In this document: in pieces, positions 1-10,018 of the stretch
Layout: each line of letters opens with the position of its first letter
Position numbering within the stretch: position 1 is the first letter of the stretch
Assembly (NCBI GenBank): GCA_913062925.1
Contig: CAJXWJ010000039.1
Span: 1 to 33,821 of the forward strand
DNA length: 33,821 nt
Direction of reading: 5' to 3'
Origin: an uncultured Pseudorhodobacter sp.
GTDB taxonomy: Bacteria; Pseudomonadota; Alphaproteobacteria; Rhodobacterales; Rhodobacteraceae
Made by a program: the position numbers and the translations under genes
Notes under the pieces: generated by a model
What the model saw: the letters and a program-made list of their open reading frames with translations, nothing else
Database searches by the model: none
What the model was told of the DNA's origin: nothing

Positions 1-183
1 TTCGGTAAGGCGGTGTTTAGGCAAACTCAACAGAACCCGCAATAGCAAAAAACGCCTATAGACCCACTTTTTTACAGTTTTGTGAATATTCCCATGAAAT
101 CGATTGGTTAGCGGAAGCTTCGACCTGATTTCCCCCCATTTTGCGCAACAATCTTACACCGCCGCACTATCCCAACTTACGAC
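1..183. other. Non-coding left edge, downstream of msrQ
   Basis: No convincing gene is visible here. The stretch follows the msrQ stop codon on the minus strand and is more AT-rich than the coding DNA beside it. There are short A and T runs near 45-75, but I could not build a convincing stem-loop terminator from them. It may also hold the promoter of a gene lying to the left of the window, which cannot be seen. Confidence 0.4.
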
Positions 184-783
184 TCAGGCTGTTTGCAGCA
201 CAGCTTTGCGAGATTTAAGTCGGCGCGCAATCAAAAGACCCGCCGCAACCGCGAAATAAAGCGCTGATTCCAACGTGTAGACTTTGCCGATCAAGATGAA
301 ATGCACGGCGCCAGCCAAAACGGCTGGGTAGACCAGCCAGTGAAGCTGCTTCCAGCGCTGCGCCCCCATGCGTTTGATCGACCAAAGATTCGATGTAAAC
401 GCCAAGGGGATCAAAGCGACAAAAGCCGCAAAGCCGATGATGATATAGGGACGCTTGGTCAGGTCAGTCAGGATGACCGACCAGCGCAGCCCCAGATCCA
501 GCACCGACCAAGTCAGAAAATGCAGCGTGATGAACATAAAGGCCATCAAGCCCAGCGCCCGGCGGAACTTTAGCAGATTGATGCCGCCCCACCGCAGCGG
601 GGTGATACAAAGCGAGGCGATCAGGATTTGCAGCCCGCGCGTGCCCAGATCACGCTCCAGCACTTTGGCCGGGTCTGGGGTCTGCACCGCGCCATAGACA
701 GTCCATACCGCCAAGGCGATTGCGGCCAGATAGAAAACCCAAGTCGGGGTCTTGCGCGCGGCCCTGTTGATGAGGTCTTGCAT
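184..783 (-). CDS. msrQ: MsrQ, haem-binding membrane subunit of the MsrPQ methionine sulfoxide reductase
   Basis: Inner-membrane b-type haem protein that passes electrons from the quinone pool or a flavin reductase to periplasmic MsrP, which repairs oxidised methionines. The 199-residue product has about six hydrophobic segments and histidines in membrane context (LHFLTW near residue 87, and HW plus VHF in the last third), as in the YedZ/ferric reductase-like family. Length is normal. The ATG at 783 overlaps the msrP stop as TGATG, so the two are translationally coupled. A TTG one codon upstream is possible but less likely. Identification rests on overall sequence character and on adjacency to msrP. 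Confidence 0.93.
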   Translation of the reverse strand: MQDLINRAARKTPTWVFYLAAIALAVWTVYGAVQTPDPAKVLERDLGTRGLQILIASLCITPLRWGGINLLKFRRALGLMAFMFITLHFLTWSVLDLGLRWSVILTDLTKRPYIIIGFAAFVALIPLAFTSNLWSIKRMGAQRWKQLHWLVYPAVLAGAVHFILIGKVYTLESALYFAVAAGLLIARRLKSRKAVLQTA

Positions 784-1676
784 CAATAGTCCTTGGTCAG
801 ATCTTGACCGCTATAAAGGCTGGCGACCTGATCGCCGTAACCGTTGAACATCTGCGTATCGATGCGGCCAGCAAAAAGACCACCGCCGACGCGGCGCTCG
901 GTGGCTTGCGACCAACGCGGATGATCGACCTCTGGGTTCACATTGGCGTAAAAGCCGTATTCATTCGCCGCCAAGGTGTTCCACGTTGTCACCGGCTGGG
1001 TCTCGGTCAGGCTGATGCGCACCAAAGCCTTGGCGGATTTGAAGCCATATTTCCACGGCACCACCAGCCGGATCGGCGCGCCGCTTTGATTCGGCAGCGG
1101 TTTGCCGTACAGACCCGTCGCCATAAAGGCCAAAGGATGCATCGCCTCGTCCAACCGCAACCCCTCGCGGTAGGGCCATTGGATGCTGCCGCCGTTTTGA
1201 CCACGCATTTCCGAAGGGCGCACCAAGGTTTCAAAGGAGACATATTTCGCGCCAGCCTGAACCCCAAGCTTGTTCAACAAGGCCGACAGCTGGAAGCCCT
1301 GCCACGGAATGATCATCGACCAAGCCTCGACACAGCGGAAGCGGTAGATCCGCTCTTCGATCGGCATATCGCCGATAAGATCCGCCAAAGCATAGGTGCC
1401 GGGATTGTCGACCAGACCATCCACCTTGACCGACCACGGATCGGTGGTCAGCGCGCCTGCGTATTGCGCGGGATCGGTCTTATCATAGCCGAATTCGTAA
1501 TAGTTGTTATAGCTGGTGATCGCCTCATAGGTGTTGGGCGTCTCGTCGGTGGAATAGGGGCCGGCGGCAAGAGCGGGACCTGCGGCAAGGGCTGCGGCAC
1601 CGGCGATCAGCTGGCGGCGGTTCAGGAAAAGATGTTCGGGGGTAACATCTGCGGCGGTATAATCGGGTTTGAACAA
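783..1676 (-). CDS. msrP: MsrP, periplasmic molybdopterin methionine sulfoxide reductase catalytic subunit
   Basis: Catalytic subunit that reduces methionine sulfoxide in periplasmic proteins using a molybdenum-molybdopterin cofactor. The N-terminus carries a Tat signal (NRRQLIAGAAA, twin Arg at residues 20-21) followed by an Ala-rich hydrophobic stretch, so it is exported folded. The cysteine in RFRCVEAW (about residue 115) is the expected Mo ligand. An in-frame ATG lies at 1772, but I place the start at TTG 1676. It has a GAGGAG ribosome site nine bases upstream, and the product then begins MFKPDYTAADVTPEHLF, like family members, at about 297 residues. The 32 extra upstream codons look unlike the family. 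It is followed directly by msrQ. Confidence 0.92.
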   Translation of the reverse strand: MFKPDYTAADVTPEHLFLNRRQLIAGAAALAAGPALAAGPYSTDETPNTYEAITSYNNYYEFGYDKTDPAQYAGALTTDPWSVKVDGLVDNPGTYALADLIGDMPIEERIYRFRCVEAWSMIIPWQGFQLSALLNKLGVQAGAKYVSFETLVRPSEMRGQNGGSIQWPYREGLRLDEAMHPLAFMATGLYGKPLPNQSGAPIRLVVPWKYGFKSAKALVRISLTETQPVTTWNTLAANEYGFYANVNPEVDHPRWSQATERRVGGGLFAGRIDTQMFNGYGDQVASLYSGQDLTKDY

Positions 1677-1690
1677 AATCTGAAGCTCCT

Positions 1691-1719
1691 CTGCATTTGG
1701 ACAGAGGATGCTGCATTTG
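1691..1719 (-). promoter_or_regulatory. Direct repeat upstream of msrP, possible operator
   Basis: The nonamer ctgcatttg (plus strand) occurs at 1691-1699 and again at 1711-1719, exactly 20 bp apart, close to two helical turns. It lies just upstream of the msrP ribosome site. The copy nearer the gene can also pair as CTCTG...CAGAG next to the Shine-Dalgarno sequence. Tandem half-sites at this spacing are typical of OmpR-type response regulator sites. No regulator is identified, so the role is inference. Confidence 0.3.
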
Positions 1720-1786
1720 CCGCTAAATTCCAAATCATCTTGCGTCACATATGCGCCAGCAGATTGAAACATTGGCGCCGCGATCG

Positions 1787-1812
1787 AAAAAGGGCGGCAT
1801 CTGCTGCCGCCC
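1787..1812 (-). terminator. Rho-independent terminator of dnaK-dnaJ
   Basis: Read on the minus strand this is a perfect 8-bp GC-rich stem (GGGCGGCA / TGCCGCCC) with a 5-base loop, followed at once by TTTTT. It sits just after the dnaJ stop codon and before msrP. The opposite strand also ends in a short T run, so it could stop transcription both ways. Confidence 0.88.
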
Positions 1813-1818
1813 CTTTTG

Positions 1819-2970
1819 TTAGCCCTTCATTCCATCCCAAAAGCTTTTGACCTTGGTGAAGAAACTCGAGCCTTCGGGGTTGTTGTCGGTCGCAAGCGTG
1901 TCGAATTCGCGCAGAATCTCTTTCTGACGCGAGGTCAGATTGACCGGCGTTTCCACCGCAAGCTCGATCACCATATCGCCTTGGCCACCCCCGCGCAGGG
2001 CTGGCATGCCCTTGGCGCGCAGGCGCATTTGCTTGCCAGTTTGCGAGCCGCTGGGCACTTTCACCCGCGAATTGCCGCCGTCGATGGTGGGAACCTCGAT
2101 CTCGCCGCCAAGGGCTGCGGTCGCGATGCTGATCGGCACGCGGCAGAACAGATGCACGCCATCGCGTTGGAACAGCGCATGCTCTTTCATCTCGATAAAG
2201 ATATAAAGATCGCCCGAAGGTCCACCGCGCGCGCCGGCCTCGCCTTCGCCGGCCAACCGAATACGGGTGCCGGTTTCGACGCCTGCCGGAATATTCACCG
2301 AAAGCGAGCGGTCTTTTTCGATCCGGCCATGACCACGGCAGGATTTGCAGGGGTTCTTAACGATCTGACCCGCACCACTACAGGTTGGGCAGGTGCGTTC
2401 AACCGTGAAAAAGCCTTGCTGGGCGCGGACTTTGCCCATGCCCGAACAGGTGGGGCAGCCCACGGGTTCAGCCCCGCCTTCGGCTCCGGTGCCGCGACAA
2501 GTGTCACAGGTGACCGCGGTTGGCACATTGATGGTTTTCTGAACGCCGGAAAACGCCTCTTCCATGCTGACGCGCAGGTTATAGCGCAGGTCAGACCCAC
2601 GCTGCGCCCGACTGCGGGCATTGCCACCGCCGCCCCGGCCGCCCATGAAATCGCCGAACAGATCTTCGAAGACATCCGAGAAAGCCGAGGAAAAATCGCC
2701 CTGCCCGCCATAGCCGCCGCGCTGACCGCCGCCGCCCATGCCACCTTCAAAGGCCGCATGACCATAACGATCATAGGCCGCCTTTTTATCGGCGTCCTTC
2801 ATAACCTCATAGGCTTCGTTCAGTTCTTTAAACTGGGCTTCAGCATTTGGATTGTCGGAATTCCGGTCGGGGTGCAGCTCTTTGGCTTTGACCCGATAGG
2901 CCTTCTTCAATTCCTCCGCCGAGGCACCACGCGAGGCACCAAGAACCTCGTAGTAGTCACGCTTTGCCAT
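1819..2970 (-). CDS. dnaJ: DnaJ, Hsp40 co-chaperone
   Basis: Cytoplasmic co-chaperone that delivers unfolded substrates to DnaK and stimulates its ATPase. The 383-residue type I DnaJ has an N-terminal J domain with the HPD motif at residues 33-35, then a Gly/Phe-rich linker (about 75-120). Four CxxCxGxG zinc-finger repeats follow ([32 protein letters not shown]), then the C-terminal substrate-binding domains. The start is ATG 2970 ([11 protein letters not shown]), with AAGGAAAGG upstream. An in-frame start eight codons earlier would add residues not seen in the family. It lies 66 bp downstream of dnaK, behind a hairpin that may lower its expression. Confidence 0.98.
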   Translation of the reverse strand: MAKRDYYEVLGASRGASAEELKKAYRVKAKELHPDRNSDNPNAEAQFKELNEAYEVMKDADKKAAYDRYGHAAFEGGMGGGGQRGGYGGQGDFSSAFSDVFEDLFGDFMGGRGGGGNARSRAQRGSDLRYNLRVSMEEAFSGVQKTINVPTAVTCDTCRGTGAEGGAEPVGCPTCSGMGKVRAQQGFFTVERTCPTCSGAGQIVKNPCKSCRGHGRIEKDRSLSVNIPAGVETGTRIRLAGEGEAGARGGPSGDLYIFIEMKEHALFQRDGVHLFCRVPISIATAALGGEIEVPTIDGGNSRVKVPSGSQTGKQMRLRAKGMPALRGGGQGDMVIELAVETPVNLTSRQKEILREFDTLATDNNPEGSSFFTKVKSFWDGMKG

Positions 2971-2997
2971 TGCAAAACCCTTTCCTTGGAACAAAGA

Positions 2998-3018
2998 GGG
3001 CGGCCATGACGGCCGCCC
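2998..3018 (-). terminator. Hairpin between dnaK and dnaJ, attenuator or RNA-processing site
   Basis: A perfect 8-bp stem, extendable to 9 (GGGCGGCC with loop GTCAT and GGCCGCCC on the minus strand), is followed only by a broken T run (TCTTTGTT). It therefore looks like a weak terminator or an mRNA stabiliser rather than a full stop. dnaK is usually needed in excess over dnaJ, and a partial terminator here would fit that. Confidence 0.6.
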
Positions 3019-3036
3019 TAGATCATTCCCGGCGGT

Positions 3037-4944
<1,908 letters not shown>

Positions 4945-5055
4945 GAGTGGTCCCTTTCTTTCGGCGATGTTGAGGGGCGAAACCCGTTAAGGCATTCCGT
5001 CCCGATCCCATGAGACACGGAGCAAGCACCCGCCTGCATCCGGCTTCGCAGGGTT

Positions 5056-5084
5056 ATATAGGGAGGTCGATTTGTCCCTGCAAG
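5056..5084 (-). promoter_or_regulatory. RpoH (sigma-32) heat-shock promoter of dnaK
   Basis: On the minus strand CTTG (5084-5081) is followed by 18 bases and CCTATAT (5062-5056). This matches the alphaproteobacterial heat-shock consensus CTTG-N17/18-CYTATNT. It sits about 110 bp upstream of the dnaK ATG and would give a leader of roughly 100 nt. The match is read directly. Control by RpoH is inferred from established knowledge of the family. Confidence 0.75.
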
Positions 5085-5181
5085 CACCGGCACGCGGTTA
5101 TCGCATGCCGAATTTAAGGAAAACTCTATCTGCCTGCGATTTTCTGGCGCTTTCGACCGGTCTTGCAGCACAACTTTGGCG

Positions 5182-6003
5182 TTATCGGCGCGCACCCCAG
5201 CTGAGCGAGGCGTGTTTCTTGGTAAAGTTTTCCGCCATCAAACCGATCACAATCAACACAAAGGTCATCACAAGCGGATATTCCAGCGAGCTGTTGCGCG
5301 GGCTATAATTTTCAAACATATAGCCGCGCGTCTGATCAATGCAGTGAAACAGCGGGTTCCAAGAATACATATAAAGCATGCGCTCGGACAACGAATTTCC
5401 CAAAAACATCTTGCCGGAAAAGATCATATTTGCCCGCGCATAAAGCGTGGTCACAATGCCAAAAGCTTCGGGTTGCCAAGGCGTTGCCGCCTTAAAGATC
5501 ATGCCAACACCAATCCCCGAGGCCCAAGCCAGCAAAAACATACCAAAAACCCCGACGGGATCATAGATCGTGATCCGATTCATCAGCGTGTGATAGAAAA
5601 ACAGGATGCAAAACGCCGAAAGCGTCTGAAGATACAGCGCACTGAGCGCCGAGGAACAGATCGCCACGATGGTGTTCATCGGCGAGTGCTGCATCATCGC
5701 CGATGTCGGGCCATCAGATTTGGATACGGCCATCAAAGACTTGGAATGGGTGGCAAAATTAAACACACCCGACATGATGTACAAAGTGAAATCACCCCGC
5801 ACTGCCGAACCACGCATGCCCAAAAGATTGAACATCACAATCATCACGCCAACCATAACCAAGGACTGAATGATATTCATCACCAGCCCCAAGACAGCAT
5901 TGCCGCTGCTTTTTCGGATATTTCTGATCGAGGCGTGAAAAATCAGCTCCAACAGAGCCATGGTTGTCGCAAAAGGTGTTTTCTTGGTAACTGGACGAAA
6001 CAT
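5182..6003 (-). CDS. ABC-2 type polysaccharide export permease (KpsM-like)
   Basis: Membrane permease of the ABC-2 family of the kind that exports capsular or O-antigen polysaccharide across the inner membrane with a KpsT/Wzt-type ATPase. The 273-residue product has about six membrane segments (for example at residues 38-62, 105-135, 150-172 and 240-258). A short amphipathic N-terminus precedes them, and a YSWNPLFHCIDQTRG stretch precedes the last segment, typical of KpsM/RkpT-like permeases. No ATPase partner lies next to it here. It is transcribed away from the adjacent cysQ-kdsB-glycosyltransferase genes, and the context suggests it exports their product. Base composition is somewhat more AT-rich than its neighbours, as is common for capsule genes. 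Confidence 0.82.
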   Translation of the reverse strand: MFRPVTKKTPFATTMALLELIFHASIRNIRKSSGNAVLGLVMNIIQSLVMVGVMIVMFNLLGMRGSAVRGDFTLYIMSGVFNFATHSKSLMAVSKSDGPTSAMMQHSPMNTIVAICSSALSALYLQTLSAFCILFFYHTLMNRITIYDPVGVFGMFLLAWASGIGVGMIFKAATPWQPEAFGIVTTLYARANMIFSGKMFLGNSLSERMLYMYSWNPLFHCIDQTRGYMFENYSPRNSSLEYPLVMTFVLIVIGLMAENFTKKHASLSWGARR

Positions 6004-6050
6004 TTAACCGCATCTCACTCTTCGACTTGGGTCTTTATAGATCGAAAATC

Positions 6051-6079
6051 TTGCTGTTCCCTTGCCAAAACAGGATAAG
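6051..6079 (+). promoter_or_regulatory. Possible sigma-70-type promoter of the cysQ-kdsB operon
   Basis: TTGCTG (6051-6056), a 17-base spacer and GATAAG (6074-6079) lie about 70 bp upstream of the cysQ start, in the divergent gap between the permease and cysQ. Both hexamers match only partly, so this is a weak call. Confidence 0.25.
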
Positions 6080-6151
6080 GGCAGCGTAAGTATTAATCAA
6101 CAAGGCGGCAGTTGTATGGCAAAAGCCCGACGGCGACCGATAGGAGAGACC

Positions 6152-6946
6152 ATGAATTTTGACGTCCTTATACCCGTGATCCGCCGTCTTGCATTAGAAG
6201 CAGGCGATCGTATCCTTGAAGTCTATCACGGGCCCGATTTCGACGTAAAATCAAAATCTGATGCCAGCCCTGTCACCGAAGCCGATGAGGCAGCCGATGC
6301 GCTGATTTCTGCCGGTCTGCGTGCCGCCTTTCCGGATGTAACCCTGATCACCGAAGAGCAAGCCGACAGCCATGCGCTGACGGCCTCGACCTTTCTGATC
6401 GTCGATCCGCTGGATGGCACCAAAGAGTTCGTGCAGCGGCGCGGCGATTTCACGGTGAACATCGCCTATGTCGAAAATGGCGTGCCTCTGCGCGGGGTGG
6501 TCTATGCGCCCGACAAAGGCCGTCTGTTCTATACCCAAGCCGATGGCACTGCGGTGGAAGAGACCGGCGCGTTTGATAAAGCCCTCGCTGGCCCCGTGAC
6601 GCCTTTGCGGGTCTCGACCCCTGATAATGCGGCATTGATGGTGGTGGCCTCGAAATCACATCGCGATGCGGCAACCGATGATTACATCAGCAAATACGCG
6701 GTCAAAGATATGACCAGCGCCGGATCCAGCCTCAAGTTCTGCCTGATCGCCACCGGCGAGGCTGATCTTTATCCCCGGCTTGGCCGCACCATGGAATGGG
6801 ACACCGCCGCAGGCGATGCCGTGCTGCGCGGGGCGGGCGGCCATGTGGTGCGCTTTGACGACCACAGCCCGCTGGCTTACGGCAAATCTGGCTGGGACAA
6901 TCCGTTTTTCATCGCGCTGGCCGCAGGGGTTGAGTTGAAAAAATGA
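6152..6946 (+). CDS. cysQ: CysQ, 3'(2'),5'-bisphosphate nucleotidase
   Basis: Magnesium-dependent phosphatase that converts PAP to AMP, clearing the inhibitor left by PAPS-using sulfotransferases and PAPS reductase. The 264-residue protein has the inositol-monophosphatase-family metal sites: ITEEQAD (Glu68), DPLDGTKEF (Asp85, Asp88) and WDTAAGDAVL near residue 215. The start at ATG 6152 has GGAGAG upstream. An earlier in-frame ATG at 6062 would add 30 non-conserved residues. It overlaps kdsB by 4 bp (ATGA). Its place at the head of a polysaccharide operon that ends with a sulfotransferase suggests a dedicated role in polysaccharide sulfation, beyond general sulfur assimilation. Confidence 0.94.
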   Translation: MNFDVLIPVIRRLALEAGDRILEVYHGPDFDVKSKSDASPVTEADEAADALISAGLRAAFPDVTLITEEQADSHALTASTFLIVDPLDGTKEFVQRRGDFTVNIAYVENGVPLRGVVYAPDKGRLFYTQADGTAVEETGAFDKALAGPVTPLRVSTPDNAALMVVASKSHRDAATDDYISKYAVKDMTSAGSSLKFCLIATGEADLYPRLGRTMEWDTAAGDAVLRGAGGHVVRFDDHSPLAYGKSGWDNPFFIALAAGVELKK

Positions 6947-7731
6947 GCGTTCTGATCGCCATCCCCGCCCGCTATGCCAGCAGCCGCTATCCCGGAAAAC
7001 CTTTGGTCAGCCTGCGTGGGCCTGATGGTGAAAAGACCCTGATCCGCCGCAGTTGGGAGGCCGCGATGCAAGTGCGCGGCGCCGATCGCGTGGTGGTGGC
7101 GACCGATGACGACCGCATTCGCGACCACGCCCAAGCCTTTGGCGCCGAGGTGGTGATGACCTCGGGCAGCGCGCAAAACGGCACCGAGCGGTGCGCCGAG
7201 GTGGCGGCGCAGCTGCCCGGCTTTGATATGGTGGTGAACCTGCAAGGCGACGCGCCGCTTACGCCGCATTGGTTTGTCGAAGACCTGATCGCAGGGCTGG
7301 CCGCTGATGCAGCGGCCGAAATCGCAACGCCGGTTCTGCGCTGCGATGGCCGCGCCCTGAACGGCCTGCTGGCAGATCGTCGCGCCGGGCGTGTGGGCGG
7401 CACCACGGCTGTTTTTGATGCGCAGATGCACGGGCTTTATTTTTCCAAGGAAGTGATCCCCTTTACCGCCCAGCCCTATGCTGACGCCGATCCGACGCCG
7501 GTGTTTCACCATGTTGGCGTCTATGCCTATCGGCCCAGCGCGCTGGCGGCCTATCCGGCTTGGCCCATCGGTCCGCTTGAACGGCTTGAAGGGCTCGAAC
7601 AGTTGCGGTTCTTGGAAAACGGCCGCCGCCTGCTTTGTGTCGAGGTGCAGGCAAAGGGTCGCCAGTTTTGGGAGCTGAACAACCCAAGCGATGTGGCGGT
7701 GATCGAAGCGATGTTGGCCGCCACGGCATGA
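6943..7731 (+). CDS. kdsB: KdsB, CMP-Kdo synthetase (3-deoxy-manno-octulosonate cytidylyltransferase)
   Basis: Transfers CMP from CTP to Kdo, making the activated sugar for lipid A-core and for Kdo-linked capsules. The 262-residue product opens with the nucleotide-binding IPARYASSRYPGKPL (residues 6-20). It has VVNLQGDAPL for metal binding and a C-terminal ELNNPSDV, all characteristic of KdsB. The start overlaps the cysQ stop and its own stop overlaps the next ATG, so the three genes are tightly coupled. In capsule loci the same enzyme is called KpsU. The sequence alone does not say whether this copy serves LPS, capsule or both. Confidence 0.93.
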   Translation: MSVLIAIPARYASSRYPGKPLVSLRGPDGEKTLIRRSWEAAMQVRGADRVVVATDDDRIRDHAQAFGAEVVMTSGSAQNGTERCAEVAAQLPGFDMVVNLQGDAPLTPHWFVEDLIAGLAADAAAEIATPVLRCDGRALNGLLADRRAGRVGGTTAVFDAQMHGLYFSKEVIPFTAQPYADADPTPVFHHVGVYAYRPSALAAYPAWPIGPLERLEGLEQLRFLENGRRLLCVEVQAKGRQFWELNNPSDVAVIEAMLAATA

Positions 7732-8942
7732 CCGCCACCCAGATCAGCGTGATTGTTGTAAGCCGCCACAGACCGGCGGCCCTACAGCGCTGTCTTTTGG
7801 GGCTTACGCAGCAGGATCACACCGATTTCGAGGTGATCGTCGTCGCCGATCCGCAGGCCGCAGCCGAGGTTGCGGCTCTGGCCAAACCGATCAAGCTTGT
7901 GGCCTTTGATCAGGCCAATATCAGCGCCGCGCGCAATGCAGGGCTTGCCCAAGCGGCGGGGGCGGTTGTGGCCTTTATCGACGATGATGCGGTGGCCGAA
8001 CCAACATGGCTGTCGCGGCTTGTCGCGCCGTTTTCTGATGCGCGGGTGATCGCCTCGACCGGCTATGTGCGCGGTCGCAATGGCATTTCCTATCAATGGA
8101 AGGCCTGCGAGATCGGGGCGGATGCCCAAGACCATGCCTTGCAGATTGACGCCCTTACCCTACGCGCAGGCACGCCGCAGCTTGCGGTGAAAACCCAAGG
8201 CACCAATTGCGCCTTTCGCGCCGATACCCTGCGCGCCATTGGCGGCTTTGACCCCAGCTTTCGGTTCTATCTAGACGAGGCCGATGTCAATCTGCGCATG
8301 GCTACCCTGGGCCTGACCGCCATCGTGCCCGAAGCGCAGGTGCATCACGGCTTTGAAGCAAGCGCCCGCCGCGCCGCCAACCGTGTGCCGCTTAGCCTGT
8401 TTGACATCGCCGCCAGCACCGCGCTGTTTCTGCGCCGACATCAGTCTGCGCCCGATCTGGCAATGGGCTTGCGGCAATTGTCGCATCGCGAGGCCCAGCG
8501 TCTGAGCCAGCACCGCCGCACAGGCAGGCTGAATGCACGGGCAGAAACCGATTTGCTGCTGTCGATGGCCAAGGGCTGGGCCGCGGGCTGCACAGAACCT
8601 CTCTCCCCGCTGGCCCCACTTGTCCAGCCCAAGACCGGCTTTCTTAATTTTCCCAGCTTTGGGCCAAGCAAAGGTAGCGTTTTGTGCGGCCGCTTTTGGC
8701 AGAAAAGCGCTTTGATGAATGCGGCAAAGCACAGCGCGCAAAGCCGAGTAACAACGGTGATCTGCCTGTCGCCCACAGCGCGACCGCATCAGATGCGGTT
8801 TCAACCAGAGGGGTTTTGGCTGCAAACTGGGGGCCTCTTTGGCCGCAGCACGCGCGATGGACCTCGCCTTGTCTTTAGCAGTTTTCAGAACCGCATTTTG
8901 CAAGAAACAGCGCGTTTCGCCGCATTTCGGCCCATAAATTAG
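7728..8942 (+). CDS. Family 2 glycosyltransferase
   Basis: Probable inverting GT-A glycosyltransferase that adds a sugar during surface polysaccharide assembly. The 404-residue protein begins ISVIVVSRHRP (nucleotide-sugar fold) and has an acidic metal motif FIDDDAV near residue 87. It also carries the acceptor-region FYLDEADVNLRM (about residue 180), a GT2 ED-like motif. The last roughly 110 residues are not recognisable. The start ATG 7728 overlaps the kdsB stop (ATGA). Donor and acceptor cannot be assigned. Confidence 0.85.
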   Translation: MTATQISVIVVSRHRPAALQRCLLGLTQQDHTDFEVIVVADPQAAAEVAALAKPIKLVAFDQANISAARNAGLAQAAGAVVAFIDDDAVAEPTWLSRLVAPFSDARVIASTGYVRGRNGISYQWKACEIGADAQDHALQIDALTLRAGTPQLAVKTQGTNCAFRADTLRAIGGFDPSFRFYLDEADVNLRMATLGLTAIVPEAQVHHGFEASARRAANRVPLSLFDIAASTALFLRRHQSAPDLAMGLRQLSHREAQRLSQHRRTGRLNARAETDLLLSMAKGWAAGCTEPLSPLAPLVQPKTGFLNFPSFGPSKGSVLCGRFWQKSALMNAAKHSAQSRVTTVICLSPTARPHQMRFQPEGFWLQTGGLFGRSTRDGPRLVFSSFQNRILQETARFAAFRPIN

Positions 8943-9025
8943 CTTATTTTTAAGGTAAACAACCTCTGCCGGTGTTTTTTCCCCTTTGGTATCCAAGCGC
9001 CAAAGGCTATGCTAAACGCGTGGCA

Positions 9026-9039
9026 TTGTAGCGTTACAA
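9026..9039. promoter_or_regulatory. Inverted repeat in the galU leader region, possible operator
   Basis: TTGTA-gcgt-TACAA is a perfect 5-bp inverted repeat about 80 bp before galU. It lies in the 177-bp AT-rich gap 8943-9119 that separates the cysQ-kdsB-GT2 unit from galU. The gap suggests a second promoter for galU onward, but I found no convincing paired -35/-10 boxes. The TTACAA half-site resembles the palindrome at 24676. Confidence 0.3.
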
Positions 9040-9119
9040 AAGATTAATTGCTCTGTGGTCTATACACCCCTGCGCGCTTTGATCGCAAAAGTAACGCAGC
9101 TGATTAAAGGCAAAGGCAG

Positions 9120-10013
9120 ATGAAAATTAAAAAAGTTACCAAAGCAGTTTTTCCCGTGGCAGGGCTGGGAACACGTTTTTTACCCGCGACAAAATCTATC
9201 CCGAAAGAGATTATGACTTTGGTCGATCGTCCGCTTATTCAATATGCAATCGACGAGGCGCGCGCGGCAGGCATTAAGGAATTCATCTTTGTTACCTCGC
9301 GCGGGAAATCGGCGCTTGAGGATTATTTCGATCATTCCCCCGAGCTTGAAAGCACACTGCGCAAAGCCGGCAAAGACGCCTTGCTCGAGATTCTGAAAGA
9401 AACCAATATGGACTCGGGGGCGATTGCCTATCTGCGGCAGAACCGGCCGATGGGCTTGGGCCATGCCGTTTGGTGCGCGCGCCGTCTGATTGGCGACGAA
9501 CCTTTCGCGGTTCTTCTGCCCGATGATGTGATCGCAGCAGAAAAACCCTGTTTGCAGCAGATGATCGAGGCTTACGAACAGACAGGCGGCAATATGGTCG
9601 CCGCGATGGAGGTGGCTCCGGCCAGGGCCTCGTCTTACGGGGTTTTGGACATCGAGGAAGATCTGGGTGCGATCGTGCGGGTCAAAGGCATGGTCGAAAA
9701 ACCCACGGCCGAAGAAGCGCCTTCGAACCTTGCCGTGATCGGCCGCTATATTCTGTCGCCGAAAGTCTTGACCAATCTTAACAAACTCAAGCAGGGCGCG
9801 GGGGGCGAGATTCAGCTGACCGACGCCATCGCCGAAGAGGCCAAAAGCGGCAATGTCTTTGGCTATCGCTTTCGGGGTCAGCGCTATGATTGCGGATCTA
9901 AGGCGGGCTTTTTGCAGGCAACCGTGGCCTTTGCTTTGGCGCGGCCAGATCTGCGCGATGAGTTTGGCGAATATCTGACCGATCTGATGGCCTTGCAGCA
10001 GGCTGCTCAGTAA
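9120..10013 (+). CDS. galU: GalU, UTP-glucose-1-phosphate uridylyltransferase
   Basis: Makes UDP-glucose, the precursor of many surface polysaccharides and of UDP-glucuronate. The 297-residue product has KAVFPVAGLGTRFLPATKS (residues 8-26) with the G-x-G-T-R nucleotide loop and KEIM. The LLPDDVI metal site, GVLDIE and MVEKP follow, all diagnostic for bacterial GalU. Length is normal. The start ATG 9120 follows a purine-rich stretch (AAAGGCAAAGGCAG). The next glycosyltransferase begins 5 bp after its stop, so they are probably co-transcribed, and galU appears to supply this polysaccharide locus. Confidence 0.96.
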   Translation: MKIKKVTKAVFPVAGLGTRFLPATKSIPKEIMTLVDRPLIQYAIDEARAAGIKEFIFVTSRGKSALEDYFDHSPELESTLRKAGKDALLEILKETNMDSGAIAYLRQNRPMGLGHAVWCARRLIGDEPFAVLLPDDVIAAEKPCLQQMIEAYEQTGGNMVAAMEVAPARASSYGVLDIEEDLGAIVRVKGMVEKPTAEEAPSNLAVIGRYILSPKVLTNLNKLKQGAGGEIQLTDAIAEEAKSGNVFGYRFRGQRYDCGSKAGFLQATVAFALARPDLRDEFGEYLTDLMALQQAAQ

Positions 10014-10018
10014 CACCC

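Noticed and set aside
1816-3009. 397-codon open frame on plus opposite dnaJ
   Set aside because: Shadow of dnaJ. It starts in the terminator region and has no ribosome site.
2998-3018. dnaK-dnaJ hairpin as a full terminator separating two transcription units
   Set aside because: The T run is broken and there is no obvious promoter before dnaJ, so an attenuating or stabilising role is more likely.
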